This document shows positions 1 to 6,381 of a DNA stretch of 6,445 nucleotides, in pieces (positions within the stretch are counted from its first letter, which is position 1; the number at the start of each line of letters is the position of its first letter). The position numbers were made by a program, and so were the translations under genes. The DNA comes from Alcaligenaceae bacterium (GTDB lineage Bacteria; Pseudomonadota; Gammaproteobacteria; Burkholderiales; Burkholderiaceae_B): positions 1-6,445 of the forward strand of contig JAAZDZ010000461.1 of the NCBI GenBank assembly GCA_012512545.1. The letters run 5' to 3'. The notes under the pieces are model-generated. The model had not been told where the DNA came from, searched no databases, and was given only the letters and a program-made list of their open reading frames with translations.

Positions 1-382
1 CCTTTTGCTTGTCTTTGTAGTCTTGAATGGCGGCGCGAATGGCATCTTCTGCCAGTAGTGCGAAATGCAGCCGCGCCGTGGGTAAGGCAAGGGCTTCGGC
101 GATGGGCTGGTGAGTCAGGGCCTGGGCCTGCTCAAGGGAGGCACCAACCAGCTTTTCAGCCAGCCACGAGCCTGCGGCAATAAGCGCCGGCGGCCCATAA
201 GCCTGAAAGCGGGTGTCGGTGATGAAGCTATCAGTGACGCTGATCTGCATTCGCAGAACCCCGCCTGTTTCCCGCGTGCCCGCAATTCCTGTTCCCACAT
301 TGCCCGCATCGCTATCCAGCCGCCCCGCATGGCGGGGCCGTTCAAAGTGATCGGTCAATAATTCACTATATACCATACGCAT
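1..382 (-). CDS. IscU/NifU-N family protein lacking all cysteines (3' end outside window)
   Basis: The frame reads 127 codons from the ATG at 382 to the window edge. E. coli IscU is 128 residues, so only the last few are probably missing. Fold signatures of IscU are clear: VYSELLTDHFERPRHAG at the N-terminus (the conserved Tyr is Tyr5), NVGTGIAG at 28-35, RFQAYG at 58-63 and LAEDAIRAAIQDYKDK at 110-125. Canonical IscU binds the nascent cluster with three Cys, roughly 37, 63 and 106 in E. coli. Here these align with Thr39, Pro64 and Phe107, and no Cys occurs anywhere. The conserved Asp after the first Cys is Gly41, the HscA-recognition motif LPPVK reads LPTAR (100-104), and His106 remains. The start is supported by GAGAGG (389-394), which overlaps the iscS stop and lies 6 bases upstream, so translation is probably coupled. 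A second ATG at 376 is possible but less well spaced. Family membership is secure. Function is unknown: it is not a normal scaffold, and could be an IscS-binding modulator or a structural paralogue. A true iscU may follow outside the window. Confidence 0.9.
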   Translation of the reverse strand, partial: MRMVYSELLTDHFERPRHAGRLDSDAGNVGTGIAGTRETGGVLRMQISVTDSFITDTRFQAYGPPALIAAGSWLAEKLVGASLEQAQALTHQPIAEALALPTARLHFALLAEDAIRAAIQDYKDKQK

Positions 383-392
383 GCGGCACCTC

Positions 393-1583
393 TCAGTTTT
401 CCGCTTCCCAGAGGGGCGACAGATTCCGCAGGCGCTCAACCAGATTGCGCACTTCCAGTATGGCCGCGTCGATATCAGCTTCGCTTGTCTGGCGGCCCAG
501 ACTGAAACGGATGGCGCTGTGCGCGAGTTCATCGCTGCGGCCCAGGGCTTTCATGACGTAGGAAGGTTCCTGGCTGGCCGATGTGCAGGCCGAGCCGCTG
601 GAAACGGCAATACCTTTAAGACCGGCCAGCAGTGATTCGCCCTCTATGTGCGCGAAGCTGATATTGAGATTGTGAGGCACCCGCCGCTGCAGATCGCCGT
701 TCAACCATATTTGCTCCAGGCTGGACAGCCCGACCCACAGGCGATCGCGCAACGCCTGTATGCGGGGCAATTCCTCGGCCATTTCAAGCCGTGCCAGGCG
801 GAAGGCTTCGCCCATGCCCACGATCTGATGGGTAGCCAGGGTGCCGGAGCGATAGCCTTTTTCGTGGCCACCACCATGCATCTGCGCCTGCAGACGCACG
901 CGCGGCCTGCGCCTCACGTACAAAGCACCCACCCCTTTTGGGCCATACGTTTTGTGGGCGGACATGGACAGCAGATCGACCGGCCACTCGGACAGATCAA
1001 GCGCCACTTTGCCTGTGGCCTGGGCCGCATCAACATGAAAAAGCACACCGTGCTTGTGGCAGATTTCAGCCAGGGCGGGAATGTCCTGCACCACGCCGAT
1101 CTCGTTGTTGACGGCCATCACCGACGCCAGAATGGTATCGGGACGCAATGCTGCGGCAAATTCGGCCGGGTCGAGCAGACCGGATTGCGCAACAGGCAGA
1201 TAGGTGACTTCAAACCCCTGCCGTTCGAGTTCCTGACAGGTATCAAGCACCGCCTTGTGCTCGGTGCAGACCGTGACAATATGTTTGCCGCGATTCGCAT
1301 GGAACTGTGCTGCGCCCTTCAGGGCAAGGTTGTTCGATTCAGTGGCGCCGGATGTCCAGACGATTTCACGCGGTTCGGCCTGGATCAGGCGGGCGACTTC
1401 TTCGCGGGCATTTTCTACGGCATCTTCCGCTTCCCAGCCGTAACTGTGCGAATTCGATGCAGGGTTGCCGAAACGTTCTGCCAACCAAGGCAGCATGGCT
1501 TCAACCACGCGAGGGTCTACAGGCGTGGTCGCTGCGTAATCCAGATAGATGGGGGGCGGGTATTTCAAAGGCGCGATTGCCAT
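393..1583 (-). CDS. iscS: Cysteine desulfurase IscS
   Basis: This is a cytoplasmic PLP enzyme that converts L-cysteine to L-alanine and leaves a persulfide on its active-site Cys, feeding Fe-S assembly and probably tRNA thiolation. It has 396 residues and aligns along its length with E. coli IscS. Visible features are LDYAATTP (14-21), TSGATESNN (77-85), the catalytic His in TEHKAV (His109), HVDAAQ (183-188), the PLP lysine in SAHKTYGP (Lys211), the basic partner-binding patch RRRPRVR (224-230) and the mobile loop [10 protein letters not shown] with catalytic Cys333. The C-terminus is odd: it stops at SPLWEAEN, about 13 residues short of the E. coli tail that ends in IEWAHH. No frameshift remnant follows, because the next gene starts 10 bases on. 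AAAGG lies 8 bases before the ATG, a modest ribosome site. It is the second gene of the iscR-led operon, 12 bases after iscR. The group I desulfurase assignment is secure. Confidence 0.97.
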   Translation of the reverse strand: MAIAPLKYPPPIYLDYAATTPVDPRVVEAMLPWLAERFGNPASNSHSYGWEAEDAVENAREEVARLIQAEPREIVWTSGATESNNLALKGAAQFHANRGKHIVTVCTEHKAVLDTCQELERQGFEVTYLPVAQSGLLDPAEFAAALRPDTILASVMAVNNEIGVVQDIPALAEICHKHGVLFHVDAAQATGKVALDLSEWPVDLLSMSAHKTYGPKGVGALYVRRRPRVRLQAQMHGGGHEKGYRSGTLATHQIVGMGEAFRLARLEMAEELPRIQALRDRLWVGLSSLEQIWLNGDLQRRVPHNLNISFAHIEGESLLAGLKGIAVSSGSACTSASQEPSYVMKALGRSDELAHSAIRFSLGRQTSEADIDAAILEVRNLVERLRNLSPLWEAEN

Positions 1584-1595
1584 GACTCAGACCTT

Positions 1596-2090
1596 TCAGG
1601 CAGGATGGCGGCTCATCAAAGCTTCACCTTTGGCCGCCAGCTGGGCTTTGGTGGCTTCTTCGAGCTGGCGCATGCGCTGCTGATCGACAAGATCCTGCAA
1701 CGAGACGGAATCCAGATAATCAATCATTTTTCGGTTGAGCGTCATCCAGAGATCGTGTGTCATGCAGGTGGTGGCGCCGGGCGAGCGTCCGACTTTGCAA
1801 TTGCCCTTGCCGCCGCAATTGGTGGCATCCAGGGGCTCGTCTACAGCAAAAATGATATCGGCCACCGTGATGTTGCGCGCCAGCCTGGCCAGGGAATACC
1901 CCCCGCCTGGTCCCCGCACGCTGTCCACGAGTTCGTGGCGGCGCAGCTTACCGAAAAGTTGTTCAAGGTATGATAGGGAAATGTTCTGGCGTTCGCTGAT
2001 GGTTGCCAGCGTGACGGGCCCGCGCTGTTGGCGCAATGCGAGGTCGATCATGGCAGTAACGGCGAACCGCCCTTTTGTAGTCAAACGCAT
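1596..2090 (-). CDS. iscR: Fe-S cluster-sensing transcriptional regulator IscR (Rrf2 family)
   Basis: This is an Rrf2-family winged-helix DNA-binding protein of 164 residues. With a [2Fe-2S] cluster, IscR represses its own isc operon; apo-IscR acts at a different class of sites. The N-terminal helix-turn-helix region is highly conserved: MRLTTKGRFAVTAMIDLAL at 1-19, ISLSYLEQLFGKLR at 37-50 and the wing SVRGPGGGYSLAR at 57-69. The cluster ligands are Cys92, Cys98, Cys109 and His112 (THDLW). The spacing C-x5-C-x10-C-x2-H has five more residues in the second gap than E. coli IscR (C-x5-C-x5-C-x2-H). The frame stays open upstream to an ATG at 2126, but the start at 2090 gives the family N-terminus and has GGGGAAGGAA just upstream. 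The extra 12 residues are therefore not believed. An operator-like site lies in its own promoter, consistent with autoregulation. It is the first gene of the operon with iscS. Confidence 0.97.
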   Translation of the reverse strand: MRLTTKGRFAVTAMIDLALRQQRGPVTLATISERQNISLSYLEQLFGKLRRHELVDSVRGPGGGYSLARLARNITVADIIFAVDEPLDATNCGGKGNCKVGRSPGATTCMTHDLWMTLNRKMIDYLDSVSLQDLVDQQRMRQLEEATKAQLAAKGEALMSRHPA

Positions 2091-2096
2091 GACGGA

Positions 2097-2106
2097 TTCC
2101 TTCCCC
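2097..2106 (-). promoter_or_regulatory. Ribosome binding site of iscR
   Basis: On the minus strand this reads GGGGAAGGAA, ending 6 bases before the ATG at 2090. It is the best Shine-Dalgarno match in the region and decides for the 164-residue IscR start over the upstream in-frame ATG at 2126. Confidence 0.75.
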
Positions 2107-2167
2107 TTATAAAGGCTGGAAAGCATGGCCGCCAGACGTTTATCTCCACGACCATGTCGATGCCCCG

Positions 2168-2196
2168 ATTATAACAAATCCCGAGTAATTTAATAG
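2168..2196 (-). promoter_or_regulatory. isc operon promoter (-10 and weak -35)
   Basis: On the minus strand a perfect TATAAT lies at 2168-2173. With a 17-base spacer the -35 position (2191-2196) reads CTATTA, a poor match. A good -10 with a weak -35 that is covered by the operator fits a repressible isc promoter. The predicted transcription start is near 2160, giving a leader of about 70 bases before iscR. The call rests on sequence match and position only. Confidence 0.7.
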
Positions 2197-2201
2197 GGTA
2201 C
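2177..2201 (-). promoter_or_regulatory. Putative IscR type 1 operator
   Basis: This 25-base site covers the -35 and spacer of the isc promoter. Read on the minus strand and aligned by eye with the E. coli type 1 IscR consensus (ATASYYGACTRWWWYAGTC followed by RRSTAT), it agrees at about 19 of 25 positions. The promoter-proximal half, TTACTCGGGAT, is the best-preserved part. The placement implies repression by blocking polymerase when holo-IscR is plentiful. Binding is inferred, not shown. Confidence 0.65.
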
Positions 2202-2205
2202 TCGG
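2181..2205. repeat. Perfect 7-bp inverted repeat overlapping the isc operator
   Basis: CCGAGTA (2181-2187) and TACTCGG (2199-2205) are exact reverse complements separated by 11 AT-rich bases, spanning 25 bases. The repeat is centred 4 bases away from the type 1 consensus alignment. It may show the real register of the operator in this organism. Confidence 0.6.
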
Positions 2206-2228
2206 CCGCATTCTGATCGCATACAAGC

Positions 2229-2253
2229 AAAAACCGCGCTGCGAGCGCGGTTT
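2229..2253 (-). terminator. Intrinsic terminator downstream of the phosphatase gene
   Basis: A perfect 10-bp stem, AAACCGCGCT (2231-2240) against AGCGCGGTTT (2244-2253), closes a 3-base loop. On the minus strand the stem runs directly into TTTTT (2229-2233). It lies 37 bases past the phosphatase stop codon and upstream of the isc promoter, so it separates the two transcription units. Confidence 0.85.
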
Positions 2254-2290
2254 CTTGGAACCCTGTACGGGGAAATCTGTGTAGCGGGAT

Positions 2291-2779
2291 TCAGGCTGCC
2301 TGATATTGCAAGGCGCGCTTGCGCACGAGTTCCATCACGCCCTCACAGGCGTCTTCCAGATAATCGAGCACTTTGGCAAAACCTTCGGGGCCGCCGTAGT
2401 AGGGATCAGGCACGGTGGCTTCTTCGTATTCGTTCGAAAAGCGCATCAGAAGCATCAGCTTGTGCTGATAGACCTTGGGACACATTTGCTGCAACGCGGC
2501 AAGGTTTTCCCAGTCCATGGCCAGGATGAGATCGAATTCGCGAAAATCATCTGCCTTGACCTGCCGGGCCACATAGCTGGAGAGTTCGTAGCCACGCTTG
2601 CGCGCTGCGGCCTGCGAACGAACGTCGGGCGCTTCGCCCACATGATAGGCGTGCGTGCCCGCAGAGTCGACGCTGATCACGCCGTCAAGACCGGCCTCCT
2701 CCACGATGTGGCGAAATACGCCTTCAGCGCTGGGAGAGCGGCAAATATTACCCGTGCAAACAAACAGTACCTTGGTCAT
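2291..2779 (-). CDS. Low-molecular-weight protein tyrosine phosphatase
   Basis: This is a cytoplasmic cysteine phosphatase of 162 residues, a usual family length, that hydrolyses phosphotyrosine through a Cys-phosphate intermediate. The N-terminal P-loop VCTGNICRS gives nucleophile Cys8, the neighbouring Cys13 typical of the family, and phosphate-binding Arg14. The general acid is Asp125 in VPDPYYGG (123-130). VDSAGTHAYHVGE (37-49) and AMDWENL (87-93) are further family signatures. The DPYYGG form resembles the general YfkJ/eukaryotic-type enzymes more than capsule-linked Wzb. No tyrosine kinase or exopolysaccharide gene is visible nearby. Its substrate cannot be inferred. The start is fixed by the conserved MTKVLFVCTGN, although no good Shine-Dalgarno precedes it. 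It lies 210 bases after uvrB and is followed by its own terminator. Whether it is read from uvrB or from its own promoter is unresolved. Confidence 0.95.
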   Translation of the reverse strand: MTKVLFVCTGNICRSPSAEGVFRHIVEEAGLDGVISVDSAGTHAYHVGEAPDVRSQAAARKRGYELSSYVARQVKADDFREFDLILAMDWENLAALQQMCPKVYQHKLMLLMRFSNEYEEATVPDPYYGGPEGFAKVLDYLEDACEGVMELVRKRALQYQAA

Positions 2780-2989
2780 CTTTGGGGCAGGAAAGTGGTG
2801 AATGGGCTTTCTCGTAAGATGGCGGCTGGTAAATGCTGCGCCGCATCGAGAAGGAATATTTAATGGTAAACCCTAGGCAGAATATGAGCAATAGTTACCC
2901 ACACATAAAGCCAGAAAGAGATTGCAGCCAGATGAAACCGCCGCCTTAAATGTCGCTTAAAACCAACAAAAATACCCTATAAAACCTTA
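2780..2989. other. Intergenic region between uvrB and the phosphatase gene
   Basis: These 210 AT-rich bases hold no credible gene and no convincing hairpin terminator for uvrB. The best promoter-like pair on the minus strand is a TTGCTC and TACCAT with a 17-base gap, which is too weak to annotate. The length suggests a phosphatase promoter may be here, but I cannot point to it. Confidence 0.5.
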
Positions 2990-5014
2990 TCAATTCAATA
3001 AAGCCTGCTCTTTGAGGCGATTCAGGGCGTCGCGCGCTGCTGCAGCCTGTTCGAACTCCAGATTGCGGGCGTGATCCATCATCTGTTTCTCCAGTCGGCG
3101 GATTTCCCGCGCCAGAGCCTTGTCGTCGCGCAGCAATTCGGGTGCCACTGCGACCTCTGCCGCCGCCGCTTCGCCAGTAGCAGACAGCACGCCATCTATC
3201 ATTTCGCGCACCGCCTTGCTTACCCCACGCGCAGTGATATTGTGCTCGGCGTTGAATTCCAGCTGCCGCACCCGGCGCCGTTCTGTTTCATCAATGGCGC
3301 GGCGCATGGAATCTGTGATGCGATCGGCGTACAGAATGGCCCGGCCATTCAGATTGCGGGCCGCCCGGCCAATGGTCTGGATCAGACTGCGTTCCGAACG
3401 CAGAAACCCTTCTTTGTCGGCATCCAGAATAGCGACCAGCGACACTTCCGGCAGATCCAGCCCTTCGCGCAGCAGGTTGATGCCTACCAGCACATCAAAC
3501 ACGCCCAGCCGCAGATCGCGGATGATTTCCACCCGTTCAACGGTGTCTATATCCGAGTGCAGATACCGCACCTTCAGGCCGTTCTCAATCAGGTAATCGG
3601 TGAGGTCTTCAGCCATCCGTTTGGTCAGCGTGGTCACCAGCACCCGCTCACCCAGGGCAATGGTGCGGTGTACCTCACCCAGCAGGTCATCCACCTGAGT
3701 AGCAGCCGGGCGTACTTCTACGAGAGGATCCACCAGACCGGTAGGCCGTACCACCTGCTCGACCACTTCATCGGAATGTTCCGCTTCATATGCCCCCGGC
3801 GTGGCAGACACGAACACGGTCTGACGCATGCGCTGTTCGAACTCTTCCAGCTTGAGCGGCCGGTTGTCCAGAGCCGACGGCAGGCGAAAACCGAACTGCA
3901 CCAAGGTAGACTTACGCGACCTGTCTCCCAGATACATGCCTCCCAGCTGCCCCATGGTGACATGGCTTTCGTCAATGAACATCAGCGCTTCGGAAGGCAG
4001 GTAGTCAATCAGCGTGGGCGGCGGTTCGCCCGGTGCTGCGCCCGATAAATGTCGCGAATAATTTTCAATGCCTTTGCAGAAACCAAGTTCCTGCAGCATT
4101 TCCAGGTCGAAGCGAGTGCGCTGCTCCAGCCGCTGGGCCTCAACCAGTTTGCCGTCAGCCACCAGCTCTGCCAGCCTTTCGCGCAACTCGACCTTGATGG
4201 TTTCAATGGCGCGCAGCACAGTTTCGCGCGGCGTGACGTAGTGAGAACTGGGAAAGACGGTGAAACGCGGCACCTTGTGCTGCACCTTCCCGGTGAGCGG
4301 GTCGAACATTTCCAGTGTTTCCACCTCGTCGTCGAACAAGGTGATGCGCAAGGCCAGTTCCGCATGTTCGGCGGGAAAGACATCAATGGTTTCACCGCGC
4401 GCCCGGAAACTCCCCCGCGAGAACTCCACATCGTTGCGGTCGTACTGCATGGCCACCAGACGGGCCAGCAGTTCCTGACGGGGAATCCGGTCGCCGCTGC
4501 GCAGAGTCAGCACCATGGCGTGGTAGTCGCCTGGGTTGCCTATGCCGTAAATACAGGAAACCGTGCCCACAATAATGGTGTCGCGCCGTTCCAGCAGGCT
4601 TTTGGTGGCCGACAGGCGCATCTGCTCGATGTGTTCGTTGATCGAGGAATCTTTCTCGATGAAGAGATCGCGCGATGGCACGTAGGCTTCGGGCTGGTAG
4701 TAATCGTAGTACGACACGAAATACTCCACGGCGTTGCGGGGAAAGAATTCCCGCATTTCCGCATACAGCTGGGCGGCCAGGGTTTTATTGTGCGCCAGCA
4801 CCAGCGCGGGCCGGCCCGTGCGGGCAATCACGTTGGCCATGGTGTATGTCTTGCCCGAGCCCGTCACCCCTAACAAGGTCTGGTACATAAGGCCATCGTT
4901 CAGGCCATCCACCAGCGCATCAATCGCCGCGGGCTGATCGCCTGCGGGCGGATACGGCTGATACAGCTGAAAGGGGCTACCGAGAAATTCGACGAAATCT
5001 GCCGTTTTGGCCAT
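2990..5014 (-). CDS. uvrB: Excinuclease ABC subunit B (UvrB)
   Basis: UvrB is the damage-verifying helicase-like subunit of nucleotide excision repair. It is loaded by UvrA, melts DNA at the lesion and recruits UvrC. The protein has 674 residues (E. coli 673) with every expected element: Walker A GVTGSGKT (49-56), the beta-hairpin [12 protein letters not shown] (102-113) that is inserted between the strands, Walker B DESH (348-351), SATPG (403-407), the motif VI region QTIGRAAR (546-553) and a C-terminal UVR coiled coil for UvrC contact (about 632-668). It appears complete. The ATG at 5014 gives the family start [22 protein letters not shown] but has a poor ribosome site. The frame extends to an ATG at 5083, which does have AAGGAG/AAGG upstream, but that 23-residue extension would run across the predicted promoter and resembles nothing in UvrB. 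No SOS box (CTGT-N8-ACAG) was found by eye in the 89-base upstream gap. Confidence 0.97.
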   Translation of the reverse strand: MAKTADFVEFLGSPFQLYQPYPPAGDQPAAIDALVDGLNDGLMYQTLLGVTGSGKTYTMANVIARTGRPALVLAHNKTLAAQLYAEMREFFPRNAVEYFVSYYDYYQPEAYVPSRDLFIEKDSSINEHIEQMRLSATKSLLERRDTIIVGTVSCIYGIGNPGDYHAMVLTLRSGDRIPRQELLARLVAMQYDRNDVEFSRGSFRARGETIDVFPAEHAELALRITLFDDEVETLEMFDPLTGKVQHKVPRFTVFPSSHYVTPRETVLRAIETIKVELRERLAELVADGKLVEAQRLEQRTRFDLEMLQELGFCKGIENYSRHLSGAAPGEPPPTLIDYLPSEALMFIDESHVTMGQLGGMYLGDRSRKSTLVQFGFRLPSALDNRPLKLEEFEQRMRQTVFVSATPGAYEAEHSDEVVEQVVRPTGLVDPLVEVRPAATQVDDLLGEVHRTIALGERVLVTTLTKRMAEDLTDYLIENGLKVRYLHSDIDTVERVEIIRDLRLGVFDVLVGINLLREGLDLPEVSLVAILDADKEGFLRSERSLIQTIGRAARNLNGRAILYADRITDSMRRAIDETERRRVRQLEFNAEHNITARGVSKAVREMIDGVLSATGEAAAAEVAVAPELLRDDKALAREIRRLEKQMMDHARNLEFEQAAAARDALNRLKEQALLN

Positions 5015-5016
5015 AC

Positions 5017-5046
5017 TGGACACACTTAAGGGAAACCCCTTATTAT
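5017..5046 (+). promoter_or_regulatory. Predicted promoter of the aminotransferase gene
   Basis: A -35 TGGACA (5017-5022, 5 of 6 consensus bases) and a -10 TATTAT (5041-5046, 5 of 6) are separated by 18 bases. The expected start is near 5053, giving a leader of about 50 bases. The -10 overlaps that of the divergent uvrB promoter. The TTGACA at 5064-5069 is a better -35 word, but no -10 lies at the right distance. Confidence 0.55.
5027..5042. repeat. 6-bp inverted repeat inside the divergent promoter region
   Basis: TAAGGG (5027-5032) and CCCTTA (5037-5042) are exact reverse complements around a 4-base loop. The dyad fills most of the spacer of the rightward promoter and touches the -10 boxes of both. 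It could be an operator or chance. Confidence 0.4.
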
Positions 5047-5050
5047 CACA
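5042..5050 (-). promoter_or_regulatory. Predicted extended -10 of the uvrB promoter
   Basis: The minus strand reads TGTGATAAT, a TGn extension plus GATAAT (5 of 6 consensus bases). The -35 position is weak, as is tolerated by extended -10 promoters. Transcription would begin near 5035, leaving a leader of about 20 bases before the ATG at 5014. This supports 5014 over the upstream ATG at 5083. Confidence 0.5.
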
Positions 5051-5103
5051 TTCTTGCAGGTCTTTGACACCAGCCCTCCTCATTTCCCGCCTTCTCCTTT
5101 GCC

Positions 5104-6306
5104 ATGAACTCGCTATTCGAATCCGTCGAACTCGCCCCCCGCGACCCTATTCTGGGCCTGAATGAACAATTCAACGCCGACAAGCGCGAGGGCAAGGTCA
5201 ATCTGGGCGTCGGGGTGTATTACGACGACGAAGGCCGTCTGCCCCTGCTGAAAGCCGTGCACAAGGCCGAAATCGCGCGCATCGAAGCCGCTGCCCCGCG
5301 CGGCTATCTGCCTATCGAAGGCATTGCAACGTATAACCAGGGTGCCCAGCGCCTGCTGCTGGGCAACAGCAGCGCGCTACTGGATTCGGGGCGCGTGCTG
5401 ACCGCACAGGCTCTGGGCGGCACAGGCGCGCTCAAGATCGGCGCCGATTTTCTCAAATGGCTCAAGCCTGACGCCAAAGTCGTCATCAGCAACCCCAGTT
5501 GGGAAAACCACCGCGCCCTGTTCGAGCGGGCGGGCTTCCCTGTGGAAACTTACCCCTATTACGATGCCGCCACGCACGGGCTGGACTACCAGAGCATGCT
5601 CAATGCCCTGAACGGCCTGCCTGAGGGCACCATTGTGGTTCTGCATGCCTGCTGCCACAACCCCACCGGCGTTGATCCCACCTTCGATCAATGGAAGGAA
5701 ATCGCCAGCCTCATCAAGCAGAAAGATCTCATTCCATTCCTTGATATCGCCTATCAGGGCTTTGGCGAGGGCATCGAAGAAGACGCCGCTGTGGTACGCC
5801 TGTTTGCCGACCAGGACATCACCATGCTGGTGAGCTCTTCCTTCTCAAAGTCGTTCTCCCTGTATGGCGAACGCGTCGGCGCCCTGACCCTGATCTGCTC
5901 GTCTTCCGAAGAAAGCGAACGCGTTCTCAGTCAGCTCAAGCGCGTCATCCGCACCAACTATTCCAACCCGCCCACCCACGGCGGCACCATTGTTTCCACC
6001 GTGCTGAACACGCCCGAACTGCGCCAGTTGTGGGAAGAAGAACTTTCAACCATGCGCGAGCGCATCCGCGACATGCGCAGCCAGCTGGTCGAAAAACTCA
6101 AGACTCATGGTGCTGAACAGGATTTCAGCTTCGTGCTGCAGCAGCGTGGCATGTTCTCGTATTCCGGCCTCAACAAGGAACAGGTCGATACCCTGCGTGA
6201 AGAACACGGTATCTATGCTGTATCCACCGGCCGTATCTGCGTAGCGGCGCTCAACAGCCATAATATTGATTATGTAGCCAAGGCCATCGCCGCCGTGTTG
6301 GGCTGA
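5104..6306 (+). CDS. Class I aromatic/aspartate aminotransferase
   Basis: This is a cytoplasmic PLP aminotransferase of 400 residues in the AspC/TyrB subgroup (E. coli TyrB 397). It exchanges the amino group between glutamate/2-oxoglutarate and aromatic amino acids or aspartate. Visible features are [14 protein letters not shown] (10-23), the [12 protein letters not shown] cofactor loop (105-116), PSWENH with the ring-stacking Trp133, HACCHNPTG with Asn186, FLDIAYQGF with Asp214 and Tyr217, PLP lysine Lys249 in [15 protein letters not shown] with Arg257, Arg283 in IRTNYSNPP (expected to pair with the substrate side-chain carboxylate) and Arg377 in STGRICV (alpha-carboxylate). The last tryptic-like stretch is complete and ends in AIAAVLG. 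The start gives the family N-terminus but is preceded by pyrimidines (CTTCTCCTTTGCC) with no Shine-Dalgarno. The gene stands alone, divergent from uvrB and closed by a terminator. Substrate preference, tyrB-like or aspC-like, cannot be settled by eye, so no symbol is given. Confidence 0.95.
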   Translation: MNSLFESVELAPRDPILGLNEQFNADKREGKVNLGVGVYYDDEGRLPLLKAVHKAEIARIEAAAPRGYLPIEGIATYNQGAQRLLLGNSSALLDSGRVLTAQALGGTGALKIGADFLKWLKPDAKVVISNPSWENHRALFERAGFPVETYPYYDAATHGLDYQSMLNALNGLPEGTIVVLHACCHNPTGVDPTFDQWKEIASLIKQKDLIPFLDIAYQGFGEGIEEDAAVVRLFADQDITMLVSSSFSKSFSLYGERVGALTLICSSSEESERVLSQLKRVIRTNYSNPPTHGGTIVSTVLNTPELRQLWEEELSTMRERIRDMRSQLVEKLKTHGAEQDFSFVLQQRGMFSYSGLNKEQVDTLREEHGIYAVSTGRICVAALNSHNIDYVAKAIAAVLG

Positions 6307-6345
6307 ACGTTATTACGCAAAAAGGCTAGAATCAAGCCGATCGAC

Positions 6346-6381
6346 AACGGGCTTTCCGATGACGAAAAGCCCGTTTCTCTT
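6346..6381 (+). terminator. Intrinsic terminator of the aminotransferase gene
   Basis: A perfect 10-bp stem, AACGGGCTTT (6346-6355) with AAAGCCCGTT (6366-6375), encloses a 10-base loop and runs into TTTCTCTT. It lies about 40 bases past the stop codon. The opposite strand lacks a T-tract, so it acts rightward. Confidence 0.85.

Noticed and set aside
1..382. The IscU-like gene as a pseudogene.
   Set aside because: There is no stop or frameshift in 127 codons, the ribosome site is intact, and core fold residues are preserved while only functional positions changed.
648..1973. A 441-codon open frame on the plus strand, opposite iscS and iscR.
   Set aside because: It lies entirely antisense to two well-conserved genes, has no family resemblance, and is explained by GC-rich codon use in the opposite strand.
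2091..2126. N-terminal extension of IscR from the ATG at 2126.
   Set aside because: The family begins at MRLT, and the strong ribosome site is positioned for 2090. The extra residues resemble nothing in IscR.
2150..2156. Small CGAC/GTCG hairpin in the iscR leader, considered as an attenuator.
   Set aside because: The stem is only about 4 bp, with no T-tract, too weak to support.
3071..4873. Two long plus-strand open frames of 325 and 274 codons opposite uvrB.
   Set aside because: They are mirror frames of a complete, highly conserved uvrB. The translations look like low-information shadow protein.
5064..5069. Perfect TTGACA as a -35 for the aminotransferase.
   Set aside because: The bases 16-18 downstream (around 5087-5092) are CCCGCC-like and give no -10.
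5015..5083. N-terminal extension of UvrB from the ATG at 5083.
   Set aside because: It crosses the predicted promoter, and the 674-residue form matches the family length. It is kept only as a possibility because of its good ribosome site.
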